Origin: Bacteroidetes bacterium GWF2_33_16
GTDB taxonomy: Bacteria; Bacteroidota; Bacteroidia; Bacteroidales; UBA12077
Reading direction: 5' to 3'
NCBI GenBank assembly: GCA_001768565.1
Contig: MEOE01000025.1
Span: 1 to 64,000, forward strand
DNA length: 64,000 nucleotides
How positions within the stretch are numbered: the first letter of the stretch is position 1; each line of letters begins with the position of its first letter. The position numbers and the translations under genes were made by a program. Positions 17,588 to 26,583 of this stretch are shown here, one piece after another. The notes under the pieces were generated by a model. It did no database searches and had not been told where the DNA came from. It saw nothing but the letters and a program-made list of their open reading frames with translations.

Positions 17588-18316
17588 ATGAAGTATGCAT
17601 TAGTTACTGGAGGATCAAGAGGAATTGGAAAAGCAATTTGCTTAAGAATTGCTGAAATGGGTTATACTGTAATCATCAATTATAAAAGCAATGATGAAGA
17701 AGCCAACGACACATTAAATCAAATTGTGTCTTTGGGTGGAAACGGTGAACTGCTTAAATTTGATGTATCCGATCCTGAACAAATAAAAAAAGCTATTGAA
17801 AACTGGAAATCAACTCATCAGGATCAACATATCGAGATACTGGTAAATAATGCAGGTATTAGAAAAGATGGTTTAATTGTTTGGATGAAAGATGAAGAAT
17901 GGAATGATGTTATTTCAACCAATCTAAATAGTTTCTTTTTAATTACGCGCATGTTGGTTACAGATATGCTTGTAAATAAATATGGACGAATTGTTAATGT
18001 TGTTTCATTATCGGGCTTAAAAGGATTACCCGGACAAACCAATTATTCAGCAGCCAAAGGGGGAGTAATTGCAGCAAGTAAAGCACTAGCTCAAGAAATT
18101 GCCAAGAAAAACGTAACAGTGAATTGTGTAGCTCCGGGATTTATTAAAACAGATATGACCAAGGAATTGGATGAAAATCAGCTGAAACAAATGATTCCAA
18201 TGAGTCGTTTTGGAAAAACTGAAGAAGTTGCCGATGTAGTTGCTTTTCTTGCATCAAAAAAGGCATCTTACATTACAGGTCAGGTTATTTCAGTTAACGG
18301 GGGTTTATACACGTAA
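17588..18316 (+). CDS. 3-oxoacyl-ACP reductase (FabG-like SDR)
   Basis: A 242-residue classical short-chain dehydrogenase. The NADP-binding motif TGGSRGIG is at 7-14, NNAG follows at about 90, and the catalytic Ser140, Tyr153 and Lys157 (NYSAAKGG) are intact. It would reduce the beta-keto group after each extension cycle in the polyene synthase (the ApeQ role of aryl polyene systems). No enoyl reductase is found in the locus, which fits a product that keeps its double bonds. Confidence 0.92.
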   Translation: MKYALVTGGSRGIGKAICLRIAEMGYTVIINYKSNDEEANDTLNQIVSLGGNGELLKFDVSDPEQIKKAIENWKSTHQDQHIEILVNNAGIRKDGLIVWMKDEEWNDVISTNLNSFFLITRMLVTDMLVNKYGRIVNVVSLSGLKGLPGQTNYSAAKGGVIAASKALAQEIAKKNVTVNCVAPGFIKTDMTKELDENQLKQMIPMSRFGKTEEVADVVAFLASKKASYITGQVISVNGGLYT

Positions 18317-18348
18317 TTGCAAAACAATAAACACTTTAATGCACTTAT

Positions 18349-19572
18349 ATGAATAGAGTGGTAATAACAGGAATGGGGATATATTCTACTATTGGCAAAA
18401 ATGTTGAAGAAGTAAGACAATCATTATATATTGGCCGTTCAGGAATAGGTTTCGATCCATATCGCAAAGAACTTGGTTTTCGTTCTGGATTAACCGGAAT
18501 ACTTGAAATGCCAAATTTAAAAGGTGAAATTACACGTCGTCAGCGGGTAGGTATGGCCGAAGAAGCTGATTATGCTTATGTAGCAACTGCCGAAGCATTA
18601 AAACAAGCAAAAATTGATAATGATTTTTTAGACAAAAATGATATCGGCATACTCTATGGTAATGATAGTTCGGGAAAAGCCGTTTGCGAAGCATATGATG
18701 TTTTAAAAGATAAAAAAGATACAGCTTTACTTGGTTCGGGTGCAATTTTTCAATCTATGAACTCTACTATTACCATGAACCTTTCAACGATTTTCAGACT
18801 AAAAGGAATAAACTTAACAATAAGTGCAGCATGTGCAAGTGGATCGCATTCAATAGGAATGGGATATTACTTTATTAAAAGTGGATTACAAGATATTATT
18901 ATTTGTGGTGGTGGTCAGGAAATAAACTTTCATTCAATGGGTAGTTTTGACGGATTAAGTGCTTTCTCAATACGTGAGAGCGAGCCACAAAAAGCCAGCA
19001 GGCCATTCGACCGCGATCGCGATGGATTAGTTCCTAGCGGAGGTGCTGCAACTGTAGTTCTCGAGAGCTATGAATCGGCTATTCGTCGTGGTGCTCCAAT
19101 ACTTGCCGAAGTTATTGGATATGGATTTTCATCAAATGGAGATCATATTTCTGTTCCAAATGTTGAAGGACCTGCCAAATCATTAGAGATGGCACTAAAA
19201 GATGCAAACGTAAAATCATCGGATATTGATTATATAAATGCTCATGCAACTGCCACTCCAGTTGGTGATTTGAACGAAGCACAAGCAATAACAAAGGTTT
19301 TTGGATTAAAAACACCTTATGTTAGCTCAACCAAATCGATGACAGGACACGAAATGTGGATGGGTGGAGCAAGTGAGGTTATATATTCTATGCTCATGAT
19401 GCAGGATTCATTTGTTGCACCGAATATAAATTTTGAAAATCCAGATGAATTTTCGGCTAAATTAAACATAGCAGCAAAAACAATAAAAAATCATAAAATA
19501 GATATGTTTCTTTCTAACTCATTCGGGTTTGGTGGAACAAATTCTACTTTGATTGTGAAAAAAATTAAATAA
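18349..19572 (+). CDS. Beta-ketoacyl-ACP synthase (FabF-like KS)
   Basis: A 407-residue KAS I/II-type condensing enzyme with an intact Cys-His-His triad: C162 in SAACASGS, H299 in NAHATATP and H334 in MTGHEMWMGG. It is followed by an ACP with a 23-base gap. The NAHATATP sequence, with Ala in place of the common Gly, is shared with some Fab(B/F) enzymes. It may carry out early elongation of the aryl starter, or fatty-acid-like synthesis for a separate acyl chain. Confidence 0.92.
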   Translation: MNRVVITGMGIYSTIGKNVEEVRQSLYIGRSGIGFDPYRKELGFRSGLTGILEMPNLKGEITRRQRVGMAEEADYAYVATAEALKQAKIDNDFLDKNDIGILYGNDSSGKAVCEAYDVLKDKKDTALLGSGAIFQSMNSTITMNLSTIFRLKGINLTISAACASGSHSIGMGYYFIKSGLQDIIICGGGQEINFHSMGSFDGLSAFSIRESEPQKASRPFDRDRDGLVPSGGAATVVLESYESAIRRGAPILAEVIGYGFSSNGDHISVPNVEGPAKSLEMALKDANVKSSDIDYINAHATATPVGDLNEAQAITKVFGLKTPYVSSTKSMTGHEMWMGGASEVIYSMLMMQDSFVAPNINFENPDEFSAKLNIAAKTIKNHKIDMFLSNSFGFGGTNSTLIVKKIK

Positions 19573-19595
19573 TTTAACTCGAAGAGGATTATAAA

Positions 19596-19844
19596 ATGGA
19601 GACCCAGGAGATTATTAGCAAGATTAATAACTTTTTGATTGATGAGTTCGAACTGGAAGAGAGTCAATTACAGCCCGCTGCCAGCTTAAAAGAAACCTTA
19701 GAAATTGATAGCCTTGATTACGTTGATTTAGTAGTAATTATTGAAAAAAACTTCGGTTTTAAAGTGAAGGGTGAAGATTTTGCAGGTATAAAAACGCTTC
19801 AGGATTTTTATGATTATATCATAAAACATGCTAAATCAAACTAA
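19596..19844 (+). CDS. Acyl carrier protein
   Basis: An 82-residue ACP with the phosphopantetheine serine at S39 in EIDSLDYVDL. The tyrosine-containing DSLDYVDLV motif resembles that of ACPs in aryl polyene and related type II clusters. AGAGGA-like purines precede the start. It lies between the KS and the LpxL-like acyltransferase and probably serves both. Confidence 0.92.
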   Translation: METQEIISKINNFLIDEFELEESQLQPAASLKETLEIDSLDYVDLVVIIEKNFGFKVKGEDFAGIKTLQDFYDYIIKHAKSN

Positions 19845-19879
19845 ACATAGTAAAAGAAAGCTTACGGAGGGTTTTTTGA

Positions 19880-20776
19880 ATGCCATCATGGAAAGGTCAG
19901 TCCCGCGGAACGGTATTAGGATATAAAATTTTTGTTTTTACTCTAAAACATTTAGGGCTTTCTTTTGCATACTTTATACTTTTATTTGTCGCTTTTTATT
20001 TTTTCCTTTTCTCAAAATCAAGCTCCAGGGAGATATACTTCTATTTCAGAGAAATCCATAAATTCTCAGTAATCAAATCAATAGTTGGAGTTTATCGTAA
20101 TTATTATTCATTCGGACAGGTTTTACTTGATAAATTTGCAATTTTAGGTGGTTTAAAAGGAAAATTCACTTATAATTTTGATGGAGAGCATCATCTGCAA
20201 CAAATGGCAAATGAAAAAACCGGTGGAATAATTATAAATGCTCACATGGGGAGCTTCGAAACTGCAGGACAATTGCTTGAACGCATAAATACAAGAATTA
20301 ATTTGATTGTACTCGACGCTGAGCATAAACAAATAAAAAATTATACATCAGATGTTCTTGCAAATAAAGGAGTAAATGTCATTTCTATTCAGAGTGATTT
20401 TTCGCATATAATTCCGGTTAGTAATGCATTAATAAACAAAGAACTAATTGCTATTGCTGGTGATAGATTTATTAATGACAGCAAAGCATATAAAGTTGAT
20501 TTCATGGGTAAAAAAGCATTGTTTCCCAGTGGCCCCTTTTACCTTGCTGCACGTTTTGGAGTACCTGTTACATTTGCATTTGCTATGAAAGAATCAAAAA
20601 CCCATTATCATTTTTATGCAACAGCACCAATATACATTCCTAAAATTGATAATAAAGATGAGCAAGAAAAGATTCTGTTGGAATATGTCGAGAAATATGT
20701 GAAAGAATTTGAGAAAATGGTTAAAAAATATCCATATCAATGGTTCAATTATTATCCTTTTTGGGAAAAAAATTAA
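19880..20776 (+). CDS. LpxL/HtrB-like lysophospholipid-type acyltransferase
   Basis: A 298-residue inner-membrane acyltransferase of the lipid A biosynthesis (LpxL/LpxM) family. One hydrophobic segment (about 20-42) anchors it. The catalytic H-x4-E motif is H122 to E127 in AHMGSFE. A second block AGDRFINDS and a FPSGPF block match the family's substrate-binding motifs. A GGAGG site nine bases before the ATG at 19880 fixes the start. It would transfer the finished acyl/polyenoyl chain from ACP to a lipid or sugar acceptor, as proposed for the acyltransferases of aryl polyene clusters. Confidence 0.87.
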   Translation: MPSWKGQSRGTVLGYKIFVFTLKHLGLSFAYFILLFVAFYFFLFSKSSSREIYFYFREIHKFSVIKSIVGVYRNYYSFGQVLLDKFAILGGLKGKFTYNFDGEHHLQQMANEKTGGIIINAHMGSFETAGQLLERINTRINLIVLDAEHKQIKNYTSDVLANKGVNVISIQSDFSHIIPVSNALINKELIAIAGDRFINDSKAYKVDFMGKKALFPSGPFYLAARFGVPVTFAFAMKESKTHYHFYATAPIYIPKIDNKDEQEKILLEYVEKYVKEFEKMVKKYPYQWFNYYPFWEKN

Positions 20777-20779
20777 AAC

Positions 20780-22138
20780 ATGAAAGATAAAAAAATACTA
20801 CTTATATCAGCTAATCAACATATTATTCCTTATCCTGTTTATCCTATCGGGTTGGCATATATATCAACATATTTAAAAGAAAAACTAACCGATTACGAAA
20901 TTCAATTAGCTGATTTGAATCTTTTTTCAATTGATGAAATAAAAAAGAGAGTAAGTGATTTTAATCCAAAATATATTGGAATTTCTTTTCGCAATGTTGA
21001 TGATGTAAACTCTTATAATCGTGAGTTTTTTATTAATCATTATAAGAATTTAATTGATTCGATTAGAGAAACTACCAATGCAATAATTATTATTGGAGGT
21101 TCAGGTTTCTCAATTTTTCCTGAATTAATGTATAAACGACTAAATCCAGATTATGGAATTTATGGCGAAGGTGAAGAAAGTTTACTAAAACTAATTAATG
21201 CACTCGACAGCAATTCAGATCACACAAACATAAGTCGACTTATCTATTCCGATAATGGCAAATGCGTTTTTAATAAGAAAGAAAGCTATTTTAGCGATTT
21301 ATCGTTAGATTTTGACGAAAGCATTATTGATTTTTACTGGCAACGTAGTGGAATGCTTAACATCCAGACAAAGCGCGGATGTCCTTATCATTGTATATAT
21401 TGCACTTACCCTGTAATTGAAGGTAGTAAAGTGCGTACATTAAATACTGAGAAAATAGTGGAAACCTTAAAAACACTTTATTATAAGAAAGGTATAGACT
21501 ATGTATTTTTTACCGATTCGGTGTTTAATATAAAAAATGACTATAATTACGAATTAGCTGAAAGGATTATCCATAGTGGAATAAAGATTAAATGGGGCGG
21601 TTACTTTACATTTACCAATTTGCCTGAAGACTTATTAGTGCTTCTAAAAAAATCAGGATTAAGTCATATAGAATTTGGAACAGAATCTATCTCTGACAGG
21701 AGTCTGAAAAACTATGGCAAAAACTTTACTGTTAATGATATTCTTGAGAAATCGGCTCTTTGCAATAAACTGGATATTGATTTTGCACATTTCCTTATTT
21801 TGGGAGGATATGGAGAAACTGACGAAACTGTTAATGAAACATACGAAAACTCAAAAAAAATTGATAGATCAGTTTTCTTTCCATTTGTAGGAATGCGCAT
21901 TTATCCTGGCACAAAATTGCACCAATATGCCATTGCCGAAGGCAAAATAGAAAGCACAGATGATCTTATTGAACCTAAATACTATATTTCGGATAAAGTC
22001 AATTACGATACATTAAAAGAAAGAGCAAGAAATACTGGTCGCAGATGGGTTTTTCCCGATGAAGATTCAAGCAATGTATTAAATAAATTACGATTAAAAA
22101 ACAAAAAAGGACCACTATGGGAATACTTGATCTCGTAA
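20780..22138 (+). CDS. B12-binding domain radical SAM protein
   Basis: A 452-residue enzyme with an N-terminal cobalamin-binding domain (about 1-150; IIIGGSGFS and YGEGEES segments) and a radical SAM barrel with cluster cysteines C201, C205 and C208 (CPYHCIYC). It starts three bases after the acyltransferase stop and overlaps the following dehydratase gene by 22 bases. In the setting of a polyketide operon a C-methylation of the aryl ring or chain is plausible. It is distinct from the enzymes at 6676 and 11412; I judge it a separate subfamily from its shorter HFLILGGYGE-type C-terminal half. Confidence 0.87.
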   Translation: MKDKKILLISANQHIIPYPVYPIGLAYISTYLKEKLTDYEIQLADLNLFSIDEIKKRVSDFNPKYIGISFRNVDDVNSYNREFFINHYKNLIDSIRETTNAIIIIGGSGFSIFPELMYKRLNPDYGIYGEGEESLLKLINALDSNSDHTNISRLIYSDNGKCVFNKKESYFSDLSLDFDESIIDFYWQRSGMLNIQTKRGCPYHCIYCTYPVIEGSKVRTLNTEKIVETLKTLYYKKGIDYVFFTDSVFNIKNDYNYELAERIIHSGIKIKWGGYFTFTNLPEDLLVLLKKSGLSHIEFGTESISDRSLKNYGKNFTVNDILEKSALCNKLDIDFAHFLILGGYGETDETVNETYENSKKIDRSVFFPFVGMRIYPGTKLHQYAIAEGKIESTDDLIEPKYYISDKVNYDTLKERARNTGRRWVFPDEDSSNVLNKLRLKNKKGPLWEYLIS

Positions 22139-22560
22139 TTGCAGAAGGCGGAGCTTTAAAGCAGTTTATTCCACAGCGTAATCCAATAATTATGGTGGAA
22201 AGATTGCATTTGGCCGAAGGTGGTAAAACCATAAGCAGCTTAACCATTATGCCTGATAATATTTTCTGCAAGGATGGATTTCTGGAAGAACCAGGATTAA
22301 TAGAAAATATAGCACAAACAGCTGCTTTAGGCGTTGGTTATGCATATAGTAATCAGAGTAAAAATGTTCCTACTGGTTATATTGGTGCAATTCAAAAACT
22401 TACTATTCATAAGCTTCCAAAAAGCAATTCAGTTATTTGTACCGAAGTTAATGTTGAACATGAAGTTTTTAATACTACTTTAATAAATGGTAAAATTTCT
22501 TGCGAAGGAGAAATTCTTGTTGAATGCTCAATGAAAATTTTTCTGGATGAAAAGAAATAA
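22117..22560 (+). CDS. Hotdog-fold dehydratase (FabZ/ApeP-like), catalytic His replaced
   Basis: A 147-residue hotdog protein related to 3-hydroxyacyl-ACP dehydratases. The family motif PHR-P is here IPQRNPI, so the catalytic histidine is Gln20. The second catalytic residue, a glutamate in a E-x2-AQ helix, is kept at E63 (LIENIAQTA). Alone it should lack half of the FabZ active site. It overlaps the radical SAM gene by 22 bases, so translation is coupled. The hotdog protein at 33033 has the reciprocal pattern and is the natural partner for a heterodimer. Confidence 0.82.
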   Translation: MGILDLVIAEGGALKQFIPQRNPIIMVERLHLAEGGKTISSLTIMPDNIFCKDGFLEEPGLIENIAQTAALGVGYAYSNQSKNVPTGYIGAIQKLTIHKLPKSNSVICTEVNVEHEVFNTTLINGKISCEGEILVECSMKIFLDEKK

Positions 22561-22584
22561 TAAGTATCCTAATAATTACATAGT

Positions 22585-22989
22585 ATGGAAATAGATAAAG
22601 TACCCCAAGACGAAGGAATTACCGAAGGAATAACTCGCGAAGTGCAATACGCTGTAGATGAAAATGGCAAATATGTAAAAATATTCAGTAAAGGTTGGGA
22701 ACCGAAAAATATTGTTAATGAGCTTGCCTGGGATGATATTCATGATAATATGAATGACGCTAACGAAAAGATTTTAGCAGGAAAAGCTAGTCCAATCATG
22801 TATTTTATGGCAAAAAACCAGATGAATGTCGCTTTATTAGCCGAATATGTTGAGCTACCAAAGTGGAGAGTAAAAAGACATTTAAAACCAAGAGGGTTTA
22901 AAAAACTCAAACAAGATCAACTCTCATCTTATGCAAAAGTTTTAGGAATAAGTGTTGAGGAATTACTAAATTATAAACCTACGAATTAA
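22585..22989 (+). CDS. HTH (XRE-like) protein paired with second BtrH-like gene
   Basis: A 134-residue protein whose C-terminal half is an XRE-type helix-turn-helix: SPIMYFMAKNQM, then LAEYVELPKWRVKRHLKP and a final helix YAKVLGISVEELL. The N-terminal ~60 residues are acidic and lack a known motif. It is a paralogue of the protein at 15145, with shared KVRRHL/RVKRHL and YA-V-I/V-V-L patterns, and like it lies immediately upstream of a BtrH-like gene (two-base gap). Confidence 0.7.
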   Translation: MEIDKVPQDEGITEGITREVQYAVDENGKYVKIFSKGWEPKNIVNELAWDDIHDNMNDANEKILAGKASPIMYFMAKNQMNVALLAEYVELPKWRVKRHLKPRGFKKLKQDQLSSYAKVLGISVEELLNYKPTN

Positions 22990-22991
22990 AT

Positions 22992-23996
22992 ATGAAACTT
23001 GATTTCGAACATATACCAGCAGGACATTGTGAAAATGGGGTTATTTCCAGTTTATTAAAATACCATGGACTTAACTTAAGTGAAGCCATGATTTTTGGTA
23101 TTGGTAGTGGATATTTTTTTGCATATATGCCATTTGTAAAGGTTAATGGAATTCCATTAGCATCTTTTCGCCCTGTACCGGGAATGATATTTGCCCGAGC
23201 TGCCAAGAGGTTGGGAATAAAAATGAAAAAACAATCATTTCGACAACAACCTAAAAAAGCAATGGATGAATTAGATAAAATCCTTGAAAAGAGACTTCCT
23301 GTTGGTGTTCAGGCAGGAGTGTTTCATTTATCATACTTTCCACCTGCATATCGATTCCATTTTAATGCTCATAACATGACCGTTTATGGTAAAGAAGGTG
23401 ATACCTACTTTATTAGCGATCCTGTAATGGAATATCCAACTACTTTAACCTATGAAGAACTAAAAAAGGTTAGATTTGCAAAAGGTCCGTTAAGTCCAAA
23501 TGGGAAAATGTATTACCCAATTAGTATTCCAAACGAAATTGATATTAAATCAGCAATTTACAAAGGAATGAAGCAAACTGCCGATTGGATGCTTACAATT
23601 CCTGTTCCATTATTTGGGGTAAAAGGAATACGTTATCTTTCAAAAAGAATTCGAAAATGGCCCGATAAACTAGGTTCCAAAAAAGCAGCTGCGTATTTAG
23701 CTCAAATGGTACGAATGTTAGAAGAAATTGGAACAGGTGGTGCAGGATTTAGGTTTATTTATGCTGCCTTTTTACAGGAAGTTTCAGAAATAATGCAGGA
23801 TCAACGATATTTCGAATTATCAAAAGAGATGACAAAAATTGGAGATAAATGGAGGACTTTTTCATCATTAGCTGCTAAAACCTGTAAAGGAAGATCATCT
23901 GATCCTGATGGTTATAATACGGTTGCAAATCTTATGCTTGAGATAGCCGATGATGAAGAGAAATTTTTTATTGAATTAAAGAAATTGTTAAAATAA
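22992..23996 (+). CDS. BtrH N-terminal domain protein (papain-like acyltransferase), second copy
   Basis: A 334-residue paralogue of the protein at 14127. The presumed nucleophile is C13 in AGHCENG, with a histidine in FNAHNMTVYG and an aspartate in FISDPVM completing a papain/C39-like triad. The C-terminal half shares EIGTGGAGFRFIYAAFLQE with its paralogue. It overlaps the ABC ATPase gene by one base. BtrH-type proteins transfer acyl groups from ACP to an amine; here the adjacent ABC exporter suggests the product is moved across the inner membrane. Confidence 0.8.
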   Translation: MKLDFEHIPAGHCENGVISSLLKYHGLNLSEAMIFGIGSGYFFAYMPFVKVNGIPLASFRPVPGMIFARAAKRLGIKMKKQSFRQQPKKAMDELDKILEKRLPVGVQAGVFHLSYFPPAYRFHFNAHNMTVYGKEGDTYFISDPVMEYPTTLTYEELKKVRFAKGPLSPNGKMYYPISIPNEIDIKSAIYKGMKQTADWMLTIPVPLFGVKGIRYLSKRIRKWPDKLGSKKAAAYLAQMVRMLEEIGTGGAGFRFIYAAFLQEVSEIMQDQRYFELSKEMTKIGDKWRTFSSLAAKTCKGRSSDPDGYNTVANLMLEIADDEEKFFIELKKLLK

Positions 23997-24754
23997 TGCA
24001 GGAAAAACAACCAATTATTGAGATTAAGCATTTAACAAAAGTATATAGAGGTTCAGATGTACCGGCTATTGATAATATAAGTCTCGATATACAACCAGGA
24101 GAAATATATGGGTTATTAGGTCCAAATGGAGCAGGAAAGACAACCACGATCTCCATTTTGTGTGGATTATTTGATCCTACCGCCGGTAATATTTTTATTG
24201 ATGGTATGGAATATAATCATTCATCAGAAAAAATAAAAAGCATTATTGGTGTTGTACCTCAGGATATTGCTTTATATCCGTCACTTACAGCAAAAGAAAA
24301 CCTTACTTTTTTTGGTCATTTGTATGGATTAAAAGGTAAAAACCTTAGAAATAGAATAGATGAGTGCCTTGAATTATTTGGATTAGAAAAAACTGCCAAT
24401 CGTAAAATTAAAACCTATTCTGGTGGTATGAAACGCAGAATTAATCTTATTGCAGGAATACTTCATAAACCAAAAATAATTTTCTTAGACGAACCTACTG
24501 TTGGAGTTGATGTGCAATCGAGAAATGTTATTCTAAATCACCTGCGAGATATAAATAAAGAAGGAACTACTCTAATTTATACTTCCCACTACATGGAAGA
24601 AGCAGAGAATTTCTGTACCCGTGTAGCTATAATTGATCAGGGGAAAATTATTACTGAAGGAAAACCGAAAGACTTGGTTAATAGCAAAGAGGAATATACC
24701 GATCTGGAAAGTATCTTCCTTCATTTAACAGGTAAAGCATTACGCGACGAATAA
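23996..24754 (+). CDS. ABC transporter ATP-binding protein
   Basis: A 252-residue nucleotide-binding subunit of an ABC-2 type exporter. Walker A is GPNGAGKT (42-49), the Q-loop follows in VVPQDIAL, the signature is YSGGMKRR and Walker B is IIFLDEPTVG. The protein resembles drug/lipid exporter ATPases (DrrA/CcmA-like). It starts on the last base of the BtrH-like stop codon and is 11 bases from the permease gene, so these three form a tight unit. Confidence 0.93.
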   Translation: MQEKQPIIEIKHLTKVYRGSDVPAIDNISLDIQPGEIYGLLGPNGAGKTTTISILCGLFDPTAGNIFIDGMEYNHSSEKIKSIIGVVPQDIALYPSLTAKENLTFFGHLYGLKGKNLRNRIDECLELFGLEKTANRKIKTYSGGMKRRINLIAGILHKPKIIFLDEPTVGVDVQSRNVILNHLRDINKEGTTLIYTSHYMEEAENFCTRVAIIDQGKIITEGKPKDLVNSKEEYTDLESIFLHLTGKALRDE

Positions 24755-24765
24755 AATTTAAAATT

Positions 24766-26049
24766 ATGTTACGACTTTTATCATCTATATATAAAGAATT
24801 TCTTGTTTTAATTAGAGATCGGGCAGGTTTAGCAATCTTGTTTCTTATGCCTTTGGTGCTTATTTTAATAATGACACTTATTCAGGATGCAACCTTTAAA
24901 ACAGTTAAGGAAGCAAGTATATCAATGATCCTGGTTAATAATGATCACGATAGTTTAGGCGAAGCTATTCGTAAAGGCTTGATTGAATCAGAATTTTTCC
25001 AGATTGTAGAAGAAATAGATGGAGAAAAAATTTCTGAAGAGCAAGCCAAAGATGCAGTCGCAAAAGGTAAATACAAGATTGGCATTATAATACCCGAGAG
25101 AGCTACTGAAGCAATTCGAGGTAATGTTGATGCACTAATTAATAAATCTTTTAAAACCTATTCGATAGCAGGGGTTAAAAAACGAACTAAAAAAAGCTCA
25201 ATAGATATTATCATTTATATTGATCCTGCAACGAGTCATTCGTTTAAAAATTCGGTGATGAGTTCGTTGAAGGAATTTACTTCGCAACTTGAGATAAAGC
25301 TGTTTTTTAAGAATTTTTCGATGGCTATTTCAGAAATGTTCCCAGATCAAAAAGCTATTGAATTTGAAAGCTTTGAAACAATAAAATACAAAGAGGTTTA
25401 CGCATCGACCACCAATAGTGAGATACTACCTAACTCGGTACAGCACAATGTTCCGGCATGGACCATGTTTGCTATGTTTTTTATCGTTTTACCATTAGCT
25501 GGGAATATAATTAAAGAACGTGATGAAGGTAGTGCATTCAGGTTAAAAACAATGCCCGGATCATATGTTACTGTTATGTTTAGTAAAATTTTAGTTTTTC
25601 TTGGTGTTTCGTTTTTACAATTTTTGTTGATGCTTATGGTTGGCTTATATGTTCTTCCGGCAATGGGGCTGCCCCAGCTAGAAATAGGACCACATAAATT
25701 AGCACTTGTTATATTAGCTCTTGCATCAGGTTTGGCTGCAACAGGATTGGGAGTTGCAATTGGAACTATCGCAACAACTCATGAACAATCATCAACATTC
25801 GGAGCTGTATCAATAATAATTTTTGCAGCTCTTGGTGGTATTTGGGTTCCAATATATGTTATGCCACATTATATGCGAATTCTTAGTCAGTTTTCTCCAC
25901 TAAATTGGGGACTGAGTGGTTTTTACAATATTTTCCTTAGAAATGGCGATATTTTAACTGTTCTGCCAGAAATATTAAAACTACTATTATTCTTTGCTGT
26001 AATGCTAATGATTGCAATTGGTTACAATAAAATACACCGATCAAAATAG
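24766..26049 (+). CDS. ABC-2 type transporter permease
   Basis: A 427-residue permease with one N-terminal membrane helix (about 22-42), a large extracytoplasmic domain (about 45-220) and a C-terminal block of five helices (about 230-420), as in YhhJ/LinM-like ABC-2 permeases. The KERDEGSAFRLKTMPGS loop is the typical cytoplasmic coupling motif. Together with the ATPase at 23996 it would export a hydrophobic product. It is the last gene of the first plus operon; the next gene has its own promoter. Confidence 0.9.
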   Translation: MLRLLSSIYKEFLVLIRDRAGLAILFLMPLVLILIMTLIQDATFKTVKEASISMILVNNDHDSLGEAIRKGLIESEFFQIVEEIDGEKISEEQAKDAVAKGKYKIGIIIPERATEAIRGNVDALINKSFKTYSIAGVKKRTKKSSIDIIIYIDPATSHSFKNSVMSSLKEFTSQLEIKLFFKNFSMAISEMFPDQKAIEFESFETIKYKEVYASTTNSEILPNSVQHNVPAWTMFAMFFIVLPLAGNIIKERDEGSAFRLKTMPGSYVTVMFSKILVFLGVSFLQFLLMLMVGLYVLPAMGLPQLEIGPHKLALVILALASGLAATGLGVAIGTIATTHEQSSTFGAVSIIIFAALGGIWVPIYVMPHYMRILSQFSPLNWGLSGFYNIFLRNGDILTVLPEILKLLLFFAVMLMIAIGYNKIHRSK

Positions 26050-26089
26050 TTTTTTCTTCTTCAGGTATTAAAAACATAATAAAAATCAC

Positions 26090-26118
26090 TTGATAGAATT
26101 TATAAAAAACTAATTTTG
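26090..26118 (+). promoter_or_regulatory. Bacteroidota promoter upstream of the thioesterase
   Basis: A -33 TTG (26090-26092) and a -7 TAATTTTG (26111-26118) are 18 bases apart. Transcription would begin near 26124, only about 17 bases before the TTG start codon at 26141. This marks the start of a second biosynthetic operon. Confidence 0.6.
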
Positions 26119-26140
26119 CATCTTACTAAAAAAAACAATT

Positions 26141-26569
26141 TTGAATAAAAAGCAATTGATCCATAGAACCGAAACTATTATAAGATTTAGTGAGGTTGAT
26201 TCTATGGGAATAGTTTGGCACGGGAATTATGCGAAGTTTTTTGAAGATGGAAGAGAAGATTTTGGGAAGAATTATGGGATAAGCTATTTAGATGTTTATG
26301 CTAACAATCACTTAACTCCACTTGTAAAACTAACTTTCGATTATAAATTACCTCTTGAATATGGTGATACAGCAATAATTGAAACCCGGTATATTGATCA
26401 TGATGCAGCAAAAATTCATTTTGAATATACCATTTATAATAAAAAAACGAACAAAGTTTGCGCTACCGGTGAAAGTATTCAGGTTTTTATTGATTTAAAC
26501 CGTGAACTTATTCTTACACCTCCCGATTTCTTTATTGCCTGGAAACGAAAAATGGGGTTAATAGATTAA
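26141..26569 (+). CDS. 4HBT-type acyl-CoA/ACP thioesterase
   Basis: A 142-residue hotdog thioesterase of the 4-hydroxybenzoyl-CoA class; the catalytic aspartate is D20 in SEVDSMGIVWHGNY. No ATG is available between the upstream stop (26111) and the conserved start of the fold, so the start must be a TTG at 26141 (or the ATT before it). Thioesterases of this kind occur in aryl polyene loci and may release or proofread acyl-ACPs. It leads the second operon. Confidence 0.87.
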   Translation: MNKKQLIHRTETIIRFSEVDSMGIVWHGNYAKFFEDGREDFGKNYGISYLDVYANNHLTPLVKLTFDYKLPLEYGDTAIIETRYIDHDAAKIHFEYTIYNKKTNKVCATGESIQVFIDLNRELILTPPDFFIAWKRKMGLID

Positions 26570-26583
26570 AGAATTATTTGAAA

